Origin: Frankiales bacterium
GTDB taxonomy: Bacteria; Actinomycetota; Actinomycetes; Mycobacteriales; Jatrophihabitantaceae
Direction: 5' to 3'
DNA: 7,499 nucleotides
Assembly (NCBI GenBank): GCA_025963265.1
Contig: JAOPUY010000378.1
Location: forward strand, 1 to 7,499
In this document: in pieces, positions 1-5,915 of the stretch
Position numbering within the stretch: position 1 is the stretch's first letter
How the letters are laid out: every line of letters begins with the position of its first letter
The notes under the pieces: generated by a model
What the model was told of the DNA's origin: nothing
Seen by the model: only the letters and a program-made list of their open reading frames with translations
Databases searched by the model: none
Made by a program: the position numbers and the translations under genes

Positions 1-119
1 GGGCGCAGCATGTCGACGCTGGTCGTGCGGCGAACCGAGTTGGGCCGCCGAGCCGGCGTGCTGGTGGTCGGCTCGTGCATGCCGTGGCGGGGGTCGAGCG
101 CGATCTCGGTGCGGCTCAT
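1..119 (-). CDS. DUF2889-like protein, N-terminal fragment
   Basis: This open frame reads leftwards from an ATG at 119-117 and is still open at the window edge, giving 39 codons. The N-terminus is rich in Arg, Pro and Thr and reaches a stretch with SVRRTTSVDMLR at residues 28-39, which resembles the start of actinobacterial DUF2889 proteins (recognised from memory, not by search). DUF2889 has no established biochemical role; family members are often seen near aromatic or steroid catabolic genes. An AGGA ribosome binding site lies at 133-130 on the minus strand, ten bases before the ATG. An in-frame GTG at 125-123 sits four bases from it, so the start is ambiguous by two codons. The gene is divergent from the TetR gene at 259 and shares its 139-bp control region, a typical regulator-target arrangement. 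Confidence is good that it is coding and moderate for the family. Confidence 0.6.
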   Translation of the reverse strand, partial: MSRTEIALDPRHGMHEPTTSTPARRPNSVRRTTSVDMLR

Positions 120-186
120 GCTCACCCGTTCCTGAAGCTTGCGGTTTACGGTGTCTAGTGAAACTAACCTATCCGTAGACCGTATG

Positions 187-199
187 CCTTACGGTAAGG
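187..199. promoter_or_regulatory. Perfect palindrome, candidate TetR operator
   Basis: CCTTACGGTAAGG has two 6-bp arms around a single G and lies in the divergent region between the DUF2889-like gene and the first TetR gene. A -10-like TAGGAT follows at 204-209, about 50 bases before the GTG at 259; the -35 region (CGTATG, 181-186) is poor. If the -10 is real, the palindrome fills the promoter spacer, where a bound repressor would block RNA polymerase. TetR proteins commonly autoregulate and control a divergent neighbour, so the TetR encoded at 259-951 is the first candidate to bind here. The core TACGGTA recurs in two other intergenic regions of this window. Confidence 0.5.
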
Positions 200-258
200 A
201 ACGTAGGATATCGGCAGTTCGGCCGAGGCCGAAGAATCCAAGGTGCTGGGAGCATGGC

Positions 259-951
259 GTGACCGTTGAGAGCACCCGTCCCGTGCGCGCTCGCGCCGCG
301 ACGGCGAAGAAGCCGGCTGGCGGGGCGCGCCCGCTCGACGTGGCCGAGATTTTGCGCGTGGCACGCCAGCTGGTCGCTGCGCAGGGACTTGATGCGTTGA
401 GCATGCGTTCGCTGACGCGCGAGCTGGGCGTGTCCCACATGGCGACCTATCACCACGTCGGCAACAAGGAGGACCTGGTTGCGCTCATCGTCGATGACGT
501 GCTCCAGCAGATCGAGGTGCCCGGACCCGACGAGGGGACCTGGGAGGAACGCCTGCGGGTGCTGAATCAGCGCAGCTTCCTGGCCATGCAGTCCTGCCCT
601 GGCATCGACCAGGCCGTCTTCGACACCCGTCCGACGCCGCAGGGTTGGCGGTTGATTGACGCCTATGTGGGCATCTTGCTCGACGCCGGTTTCTCCGAGC
701 GCCAGGCCGCGCTCGGCTTCAGCTTGATCCACTCTTACGGCATGGGCCGCTCAGGCATCGAGCGCGAGCTTCGCAATAGCCCAGGCGGTGTCGAGACCCC
801 GGGGGAGTCCTCCGCCTTGCAGCGGATCAAGCCCGTCTGGGCGCAGCTGCACCGGCCCGATTTCCGGGATTTCTCGATCGACGTCATCATCGCGGGCTTG
901 CGCAGCATCCTCGTCGCGCCCGAGCAGGACCAGGCCGGGGCCGCCAAATGA
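259..951 (+). CDS. TetR/AcrR-family transcriptional regulator
   Basis: This is a probable one-component repressor of 230 residues, a usual TetR length. After a basic, Ala-rich tail of about 25 residues comes the N-terminal three-helix DNA-binding domain (about 26-73): VAEILRVARQLVAAQG is helix 1, and the helix-turn-helix runs from SMRSLTRELGV to MATYHHVGNKEDL (48-73), matching the TetR pattern LA..LGVS...lY.HF..KEdL, with His-Val where Phe is usual. The remaining 150 residues would form the helical ligand-binding and dimerisation domain, whose ligand cannot be predicted. The frame extends upstream to a TTG at 139, but that stretch crosses the palindromic promoter region and has no family-like sequence. 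GTG 259 has GGGAG six bases upstream and is preferred. The TGA stop overlaps the ATG of the phosphoesterase gene, so the two are co-transcribed and probably translationally coupled. Confidence 0.88.
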   Translation: MTVESTRPVRARAATAKKPAGGARPLDVAEILRVARQLVAAQGLDALSMRSLTRELGVSHMATYHHVGNKEDLVALIVDDVLQQIEVPGPDEGTWEERLRVLNQRSFLAMQSCPGIDQAVFDTRPTPQGWRLIDAYVGILLDAGFSERQAALGFSLIHSYGMGRSGIERELRNSPGGVETPGESSALQRIKPVWAQLHRPDFRDFSIDVIIAGLRSILVAPEQDQAGAAK

Positions 952-1565
952 AGGTCGGCGTCATCTCCGACGTGCACTGCCAACACGAGGCGCTGGCTCT
1001 GACCGCGAAGGCCTTGGTCGCTGAGGGCGTGGACGAGATCCTGCTGCCGGGTGACTCGCATTATGAGTACCGCTTCTCCAACGAGGTCGTCGAGCTGACC
1101 CGCGAATACGAGATGCGCTACGTCCTGGGCAACCACGAGACCATGCTGATTGGGCCGCACGGCAGCCGAGCGGTGGCCGCGCCGCACGTCCGGGCCGCCA
1201 ACCTCGAATTCGTCCGGGCGACGCCGCACCGCATCACCACCCAGATCGGCGGCAAGACGCTGACCATGGTGCACGCGAATCCGTTCGCCCAGGATTGGCA
1301 GTACCTCTACTCCGGCAACGCGGCGTTTGAGAAAATCGACGAGTTGGAGACCGACTACCTAGTGCTCGGCCACACGCACGTGCCGATGGTGGAACGGCTT
1401 GGGCGCACACTTGTGTTGAACCCGGGCTCGCTGGTTTTCTCGCGCGACCCCGGAGCGGAGGGGACGATCACCTACCTGGTGCTCGACACCGACTCCGACG
1501 AGGTCCGCACCGTTCGAACTACTCGGACCGAGCTTGAGCAGCGATTCGGCGCCGTCGCGCTCTAG
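948..1565 (+). CDS. YfcE-type calcineurin-like metallophosphoesterase
   Basis: The 205-residue protein has every metal-ligand motif of the calcineurin-like superfamily in order: DVH (D8, H10), GD (D36), GNHE (N62, H63), H109 in VHANP, and GHTH (H142, H144). Length and motif spacing match the small cytosolic YfcE/MJ0936 group (Metallophos_2), which hydrolyses phosphodiesters or phosphomonoesters with two Mn, Ni or Fe ions. No signal peptide or membrane segment is present. Its substrate is unknown. Its ATG overlaps the stop of the upstream TetR gene in ATGA, and no good ribosome binding site precedes it, so translation probably depends on the regulator. The product could act on a nucleotide or CoA-derived phosphate related to the regulator's signal, but this is speculation. 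The fold is secure; the role is open. Confidence 0.88.
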   Translation: MKVGVISDVHCQHEALALTAKALVAEGVDEILLPGDSHYEYRFSNEVVELTREYEMRYVLGNHETMLIGPHGSRAVAAPHVRAANLEFVRATPHRITTQIGGKTLTMVHANPFAQDWQYLYSGNAAFEKIDELETDYLVLGHTHVPMVERLGRTLVLNPGSLVFSRDPGAEGTITYLVLDTDSDEVRTVRTTRTELEQRFGAVAL

Positions 1566-1696
1566 CGGCCGTGCCGAAAGCTTTACCATTGCCCATACCG
1601 AAAGGGCTGCCGGTTTTGCTGCTACCATTTATTCTCGCGTGATCCGGTCGGCTAAAGGTGACAGCCGGGCGGCGCGTCGGAGAAAGAGGTCGTTCC
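1566..1696 (+). promoter_or_regulatory. Intergenic region with short direct repeats before the second TetR gene
   Basis: This 131-bp gap is less GC-rich than its flanks. It contains CCGAAAG twice (1574-1580, 1598-1604), TACCATT twice (1584-1590, 1623-1629) and the palindrome AAAGCTTT (1577-1584). A -10-like TATTCT is at 1630-1635, but no convincing -35 element was found 16-18 bases before it. No terminator hairpin follows the phosphoesterase gene, so readthrough into the second TetR gene is possible. A regulatory role for the repeats is inferred from their position only. Confidence 0.3.
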
Positions 1697-2455
1697 TTGC
1701 CTAGAGCTAGCGACGCCACCGGCCCGCGACGCAGTAGGCGGCAGCGTGGCTCGATCAGCGCGGATGAGATCGTGCAGGGCGCGTTCGACGTGGCCCGCGG
1801 CATCTCTTTGGACAAGCTCTCCATGCCCAATCTCGCTGAGCACCTCGACGTCGGAGTCACCAGCATCTACTGGTACTTCCGCAAGAAAGAGGACCTGCTC
1901 AACGCGATGACCGACGTCGCGGTCGACAACTACATTCGCGCGTTGCCTGATGTGTCCGGCCAACCCTGGCAAGAGGCGCTACGCCAGCACTTCACCGAGA
2001 TGCGGCTGATCTTCCAGAAGGATCAGACACTGTCCGACCTGATCATGATCCGCACCTCCACGTACAGCAAAGAGGCGACCCGGCGGGTGTTCGAGGTGGT
2101 CGAGTCCCTGCTGGAACTCTTGATCGCGCAGGGCTTCACCCCGGATAACGCCTTCCGCTGCCACGCGACGGCCTCGGTCTACGCGCGAGGCATGATCATC
2201 CACGACCGAATCCTGCGGCTGAGCAACGCGCCGACGCTGGAAGACGGCCGGCAAGCCCGCATGATCGACTGGTCTTCGATGCCGATCCTGGCCACGCTGG
2301 TCGACGAGTACAGCCTTACCGGCACGGGCGACTCCGACTTTCAGTTCGGTCTCGACCGGCTGATCTGCGGCTTTGAGACCTTGCTCGCCGAGCAGCGTCC
2401 CGGTCAGCAAACCGGCGAGCATCGCGGCCAAGTCGGCCCGGCGATTCGGGCCTGA
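1697..2455 (+). CDS. TetR/AcrR-family transcriptional regulator
   Basis: This is a 252-residue probable repressor, slightly long for the family. Residues 1-18 are basic and Arg-rich. The DNA-binding domain spans about 19-68: ISADEIVQGAFDVAR forms helix 1, and the helix-turn-helix includes MPNLAEHLDVGVTSIYWYFRKKEDLL (split here as 43-57 and 58-68), an excellent TetR signature with the Y-x-F-x-x-K-x-D-L end. The C-terminal part is helical and ends in a polar Gln/Gly-rich tail. It is not a close copy of the TetR at 259. The TTG at 1697 was chosen because AGAGG lies seven bases upstream; an in-frame GTG at 1658 would add 13 residues but has a poor ribosome binding site. It sits 144 bp upstream of, and reads toward, the thiolase gene, whose promoter carries a palindrome it might bind. 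Its ligand is unknown; CoA esters are common for regulators in such settings. Confidence 0.88.
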   Translation: MPRASDATGPRRSRRQRGSISADEIVQGAFDVARGISLDKLSMPNLAEHLDVGVTSIYWYFRKKEDLLNAMTDVAVDNYIRALPDVSGQPWQEALRQHFTEMRLIFQKDQTLSDLIMIRTSTYSKEATRRVFEVVESLLELLIAQGFTPDNAFRCHATASVYARGMIIHDRILRLSNAPTLEDGRQARMIDWSSMPILATLVDEYSLTGTGDSDFQFGLDRLICGFETLLAEQRPGQQTGEHRGQVGPAIRA

Positions 2456-2514
2456 CCCATCTGGCAAGGAAAATAGAACTCAGGCTCGACGGTGGCGACT
2501 GTTCTGCGTTACTG

Positions 2515-2544
2515 TTGGCGTATCGGTAGTAGCTACCGTACATT
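2515..2544 (+). promoter_or_regulatory. Thiolase promoter with palindromic operator in the spacer
   Basis: TTGGCG (2515-2520) and TACATT (2539-2544) are separated by 18 bp and fit the actinobacterial housekeeping promoter (TTGnnn, TAnnnT). Transcription would start near 2551, leaving a leader of about 50 bases before GTG 2600. The perfect inverted repeat CGGTAGTAGCTACCG (2524-2538; arms of 6 bp, 3-bp spacer) lies wholly between the two promoter elements, the classical place for a repressor operator. The right arm continues into TACCGTA, the reverse complement of the TACGGTA core seen at 190-196 and 5773-5779. Binding by either TetR protein is inferred. Confidence 0.55.
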
Positions 2545-2599
2545 TTCGACGGCCCCGTTCTGGCTTGAGCCGTCGCCCAAAGCTCATTGAGAGGTGCAC

Positions 2600-3775
2600 G
2601 TGTCCAAGGCAGTTATCGTCAGTGCAGCGCGTACCGCAGTCGGGACGGCCCGCAAGGGAAGTCTGGCCAACACCAGCGGCGAGGACCTCGCCACCTTCAT
2701 CCTCGGAGAGACCGTTCGTCGCTCCGGCCTCGACCCGGCTCGCTTCGACGACGTCATCTTCGCCGAGTCGATGTACGGCGGCGGCGACCTCGCCCGTTAC
2801 GCGGCGGTCGTCAACGGCATGCTCGAGGTGCCCGGCCAGGCGCTCAACCGGCACTGCGCCGGCAGCCTGACCGCCATCGGAAACGCCTCCGCGGTCATCA
2901 TGTCGGGCATGGAGCAGGCCATCATCGCCGGCGGCGTGCACTCATCCTCGACCGGCCCGCAGATGCGCAAGCGCGTGCTGGGCACCACCGACCAGTTCAG
3001 CGAGAACTGGTCGCCGCCCACCCACCCTGACTCGCCCGAGGCGCCCAACCAGGACATGTCCATCTCGGTCGGCTGGAACACCGCCAAGGCCATGGGCATC
3101 ACGCGCGAGGAGATGGACGCGTGGGCCTGGCGTTCGCACATGCGCGCGATCGCGGCCATCGACGCCGGCAAGTTCGTCGACGAGATCGCTCCGATCACGG
3201 TCATGGCGCCGGACGGCTCCTACTTCGAGTTCTCAGTCGATGAGCACCCGCGTCGGGAGAGCACGCTGGAGAAGTTGGCCTCGCTGAAGGTGCTGCACCC
3301 GGAGATCGAGGGCTTCTCGATCACCGCCGGCAACGCCAGCGGCGTCAACGACGCCGCGGCGGCGGTCGCGCTCACCAGCCCGGAGCTCGCGGCGTCGGAG
3401 GGCCTCACCACGATGGCCACCGTTCACGCGTGGGCCGCCGCTGGCATCGACCCGAAGCTGATGGGCCTCGGCGGTCTGCGCGCGGTTGACCGCGTGCTCG
3501 CTCGCTCGGGCCGCTCCATCAAGGACATCAAGCTCTGGGAGATCAACGAGGCGTTCGCGTCCGTCCCGGTCGCGGCGGTGAAGGAGTGGGGTCTGAACGA
3601 GGACACCGTCAACTTCAGCGGCAGCGGCTGCAGCATCGGTCACCCGGTCGCGGCTTCGGGCGCGCGGATGATCAACACGCTCGTCTACGAGCTGCAGCGG
3701 CAGGGTGGCGGCCTCGGCATCGCCGCGATGTGCGCCGGCGGCGGCCAGGGCGGCGCCGTCCTGATCGAGGTCTGA
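2600..3775 (+). CDS. Thiolase (acetyl-CoA acyltransferase family)
   Basis: The 391-residue protein is a full-length thiolase, which cleaves a 3-ketoacyl-CoA with CoA to acetyl-CoA and a shortened acyl-CoA, or runs the reverse condensation. The start VIVSAARTAVG is typical. The nucleophilic Cys is C86 in NRHCAGS, the oxyanion-hole Asn is N316 in NEAFA, the base is H348 in GHPVAASG, and the second Cys is C378 in CAGGGQGG; the last three coincide with Zoogloea thiolase numbering. The cysteine loop differs from the usual CGSG/CSSG, and GHPxGASG has Ala for Gly, so this belongs to a divergent subgroup and substrate preference cannot be set. GTG 2600 is preferred over GTG 2594 because GAGAGG (2589-2594) is then well spaced. 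It has its own promoter with a palindromic operator and ends before a strong terminator. It likely works in a beta-oxidation-like pathway with the acyl-CoA synthetase and SDR nearby. Confidence 0.92.
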   Translation: MSKAVIVSAARTAVGTARKGSLANTSGEDLATFILGETVRRSGLDPARFDDVIFAESMYGGGDLARYAAVVNGMLEVPGQALNRHCAGSLTAIGNASAVIMSGMEQAIIAGGVHSSSTGPQMRKRVLGTTDQFSENWSPPTHPDSPEAPNQDMSISVGWNTAKAMGITREEMDAWAWRSHMRAIAAIDAGKFVDEIAPITVMAPDGSYFEFSVDEHPRRESTLEKLASLKVLHPEIEGFSITAGNASGVNDAAAAVALTSPELAASEGLTTMATVHAWAAAGIDPKLMGLGGLRAVDRVLARSGRSIKDIKLWEINEAFASVPVAAVKEWGLNEDTVNFSGSGCSIGHPVAASGARMINTLVYELQRQGGGLGIAAMCAGGGQGGAVLIEV

Positions 3776-3803
3776 GCCAGCTAGCCCCGATCGCCTGACA
3801 ACG

Positions 3804-3842
3804 CGAAAAGCCCGGCGGAGACTAACTCCGCCGGGCTTTTCG
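3804..3842. terminator. Bidirectional intrinsic terminator
   Basis: A perfect 17-bp inverted repeat (3804-3820 and 3826-3842) encloses the 5-base loop ACTAA. The stem is a GC-rich block flanked by AAAA on the left arm and TTTT on the right arm, so each strand reads as hairpin followed by a short U tract. It lies between the stop codons of the convergent thiolase (3775) and acyl-CoA synthetase (3870) genes and would end transcription from both sides. Confidence 0.93.
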
Positions 3843-3869
3843 TTGCTCGGTTAAGGCCTTTGATCGGCC

Positions 3870-5360
3870 TTAGCTGTTCTGGTCGACCACCATCTGCACC
3901 AGGTTGCGGCGCAGCACCTTGCCGGTCGGCGTCGTCGGCAGCTCCTCGAGGAACACGATCTCATCTGGCGTCTTGGAGCTGCGCAGCTTGGCCCGAACCC
4001 ACTGGCGCAGCTCGTCGGCGTCCAGGGTGAAGCCGGGCTTCATCACGATGAAGGCCGCGATTCGTTGGCCCCACTCCTCGTCCGGCACCCCGGCGACCGC
4101 GCAGTCGGCGATCCACTCGTGGGCGGCGATGACGTTCTCGATCTCCATCGGGGCGATGTTCTCGCCGCCGCGGATGATCGTGTCATCGGCCCGCCCCTGC
4201 ACGAAGATGAAGCCGCCCTCGTCGATGTAGCCGCGGTCCCGGGTCGGGAACCAGCCGTCGTCGTTGATGCGGCTGCCCGCCTCGAGGTACTCGCCGGCGA
4301 CCTGCGGACCGCGGACCATGATGTCGCCGACCTCGCCGACGGCCGCGGGCTGCCCGTTCTCGTCGTGGACTTCGATCTCCACGCTGGGCAGCGCCCGGCC
4401 GACCGAGGCCAGTCGGGCCTTGACCAGCGGGTCGTCGCTGTTCACGGCGTCGCGATGGTCCTCCGGGCCGAGCACCGCGATGGAGGAGGCCGTCTCGGTC
4501 AGGCCGTAGGCGTTGACGAAGCCGGTCTCGGGGAAGAGCAAGAGCGCCTCGGCGAGGACTCGCGCTGAGATCTTGGCCCCGCCGTAGGACATCGACCGCA
4601 GGCTGGGCGGACCCTGCTCACCGGTCGCGTGCAGCTCCTCGACGATGCGGACCAGCATGGTCGGAACCACCATCGCGTTGGTGATCTTCTGCTCGCGCAC
4701 GACCGAGAGCCACTCGCGGGCGGTGAACTGGTCGAGGTAGAAGATGCGCCGGCCGGCGTAGAGGTTCGACAGCAGGTTGGCCACGGCGGCGATGTGGTAC
4801 GGCGGAACGCTGACGATCGTGGCGTCCTCGGCGTCGGCCGAGGCGTACTCGACCGAGCCCAGGATGTAGGACATCAGGTGCTGGTGACGAAGCACCGCGC
4901 TCTTCGGCGCGGCCGTTGTGCCGCTGGTCATGAGCAGGACCGCGATCTGCTCCGGCTCGACCTCCGGCAGCTCGGTCGCTGGCTCGCCGCTGGCGGTGAA
5001 GGCCATGAACTCCTCGAGCGTGATGGTGCGCTTGCCCGGAGTCCGACTTGGGTTGTCGGTGATGATGAGCGGGTTCGCCTGGCGATTGACAATCTCCACG
5101 AGTTGCTCGTCGCTCAGCCGGAAGTTGATCGGCAGGAACGGCTTGCCGGTCAGCGAGGCCGCGAACAACGCCACCGGAAAGACCGGTCCGTTGCCGCCGA
5201 GGAACACCACGGTGTCCGAACCCTCGCTCAGGATGAGGCCGGCGCCGACCAGCGCGCGCTTCTTCAGCTCAGCGCCGGTCAAGCCGGTCTCGAGATCGCC
5301 GACCAGGACTCGGTCGTCCATGCCTTCGGCGACCATGTCGAGCAGCATTGTCAGGTTCAT
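3870..5360 (-). CDS. Acyl-CoA synthetase (AMP-binding, ANL superfamily)
   Basis: The 496-residue protein activates a carboxylic acid with ATP to an acyl-adenylate and transfers it to CoA. The ANL core motifs are present in order: phosphate loop TSGTTAAPK (145-153), AYGLTE (284-289), the ribose-binding Asp and Arg in TRDRGYID (D375) and QGR (R390), the hinge and A8 loop GRADDTIIRGGENI (389-402), and the catalytic lysine K481 in PTGKVLRR. It lacks the extra domains of peptide synthetases and is a typical stand-alone fatty or aryl/alicyclic acid CoA ligase. Two oddities are Ala150 where Gly is usual after TSGTT, and TRD for TGD at motif A7. GGGAG lies five bases before the ATG. It follows the small three-Cys gene by 12 bp and is surely in its operon; it converges on the thiolase across the terminator. 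The acid it activates cannot be named. Confidence 0.93.
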   Translation of the reverse strand: MNLTMLLDMVAEGMDDRVLVGDLETGLTGAELKKRALVGAGLILSEGSDTVVFLGGNGPVFPVALFAASLTGKPFLPINFRLSDEQLVEIVNRQANPLIITDNPSRTPGKRTITLEEFMAFTASGEPATELPEVEPEQIAVLLMTSGTTAAPKSAVLRHQHLMSYILGSVEYASADAEDATIVSVPPYHIAAVANLLSNLYAGRRIFYLDQFTAREWLSVVREQKITNAMVVPTMLVRIVEELHATGEQGPPSLRSMSYGGAKISARVLAEALLLFPETGFVNAYGLTETASSIAVLGPEDHRDAVNSDDPLVKARLASVGRALPSVEIEVHDENGQPAAVGEVGDIMVRGPQVAGEYLEAGSRINDDGWFPTRDRGYIDEGGFIFVQGRADDTIIRGGENIAPMEIENVIAAHEWIADCAVAGVPDEEWGQRIAAFIVMKPGFTLDADELRQWVRAKLRSSKTPDEIVFLEELPTTPTGKVLRRNLVQMVVDQNS

Positions 5361-5372
5361 CAGGTCTCCCGG

Positions 5373-5672
5373 TCAGTCGGAGGCGGGCAGCGTCTTCGCA
5401 GCCTTCTGAGTCAGCTCGCTTTCGCCCAGGGTCAGCGGTCCGACGCCGGCCTTGGTGCACAGAATCTCGACGGTGTCCGCATCGTCGGAGTACCGCTTAC
5501 CGAGCTCCACCGGGGTGCCGTCAGTGACCATGACCGCGTCGCTCGGCGGCGCGGTGGCAGCCATTTCGACGCCGGCGCACTTGAGGACGTCATCGCCGTC
5601 CGTGCCCTTGATGACGATTACCTCGCAGGACGAGTTCTGCGATCGAAGTCGACTGCCGACCTTCAAGCCCAC
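5373..5672 (-). CDS. Small three-cysteine protein of unknown function
   Basis: This 99-residue protein starts at GTG 5672 behind an ideal AAGGAG (5684-5679) six bases upstream, so it is almost certainly translated. It has no signal peptide, membrane segment or long helix-forming stretch; alternating hydrophobic residues (CEVIVIKG, VEILCTKAG) suggest a small beta-rich cytosolic protein. Cysteines are C16, C32 and C72, each singly placed, in SSCEVIV, VLKCAGVEM and EILCTKAGVG; other marked segments are LGKRYSDD and the C-terminal KTLPASD. I recall similar unannotated small actinobacterial proteins with the same Cys, LGKRY and LCTKxGxG pattern, but this is memory, not a search. It is the first gene of a two-gene operon with the acyl-CoA synthetase (12-bp gap), so a role in the same pathway is likely. 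A metal site or a CoA/acyl-related accessory role is possible but unproven. Confidence 0.85.
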   Translation of the reverse strand: MGLKVGSRLRSQNSSCEVIVIKGTDGDDVLKCAGVEMAATAPPSDAVMVTDGTPVELGKRYSDDADTVEILCTKAGVGPLTLGESELTQKAAKTLPASD

Positions 5673-5678
5673 TATTTA

Positions 5679-5684
5679 CTCCTT
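5679..5684 (-). promoter_or_regulatory. Ribosome binding site of the small three-Cys gene
   Basis: The minus strand reads AAGGAG, a near-perfect match to the 16S rRNA anti-Shine-Dalgarno sequence, six bases before GTG 5672. It fixes the start of the 99-residue protein and is the strongest such site in the window. Confidence 0.85.
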
Positions 5685-5764
5685 GTTATTGCCCGCCGAT
5701 TGTCACGGGAGCGTACGAGTCAGGACCTGCCAATTGGCGCCAGAAATCGCTGGGAAAATCTGGC

Positions 5765-5793
5765 ACCGGCTATACGGTAACGGCTATGGTACA
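5765..5793. promoter_or_regulatory. Repeat-bearing control site between divergent genes
   Basis: The 243-bp region between the small-protein operon (minus) and the SDR gene (plus) holds CGGCTAT twice, at 5767-5773 and 5781-5787, 14 bp apart, with TACGGTA (5773-5779) and TATGGTA (5785-5791) overlapping them. ACCG...CGGT (5765-5768, 5775-5778) forms a short imperfect dyad. TACGGT and TATGGT also fit the actinobacterial -10 pattern TAnnnT, so these may be promoter elements, operator half-sites or both. A start here would give leaders of about 90-120 bases on both sides. The rest of the gap (5685-5764, 5794-5915) shows no other clear element. Confidence 0.4.
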
Positions 5794-5915
5794 TCGAGCG
5801 GCACGGCGGGGAATCCTGGTCCCCCTGGCCGCAACAGCAGGCTATTAGGCGCCTGGGCGCTCTCCTCCGCCGCACCTGCTCGGGATGGGCTCGCTCAGCT
5901 GACGGAAGCAGCGAG

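Noticed and set aside
139..258. N-terminal extension of the first TetR protein from a TTG at 139
   Set aside because: The stretch covers the palindrome and -10-like element, has no ribosome binding site at its start and does not resemble TetR N-termini; GTG 259 is better supported.
169..732. Open minus-strand frame of 187 codons opposite the first TetR gene
   Set aside because: The TetR signature on the plus strand is unambiguous, and the antisense product has no domain-like pattern or fitting ribosome binding site.
735..1274. Open minus-strand frame of 179 codons opposite the TetR and phosphoesterase genes
   Set aside because: It spans two motif-proven genes on the other strand and looks like a GC-driven shadow.
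1658..1696. Upstream GTG start for the second TetR gene
   Set aside because: It lacks a good ribosome binding site, while TTG 1697 has AGAGG at ideal spacing. It remains a possible alternative.
4629..5780. Long open plus-strand frame of 383 codons opposite the acyl-CoA synthetase and the small-protein gene
   Set aside because: It is antisense to two genes with clear motifs and good ribosome binding sites. Its translation is Arg/Gln/Asp/Val-rich with no recognisable domain, as expected for the opposite strand of GC-rich coding DNA.
5847..5854. AGGCGCCT palindrome in the SDR leader region
   Set aside because: An 8-bp GC-rich palindrome is expected by chance in such DNA and no promoter element or partner site is near.
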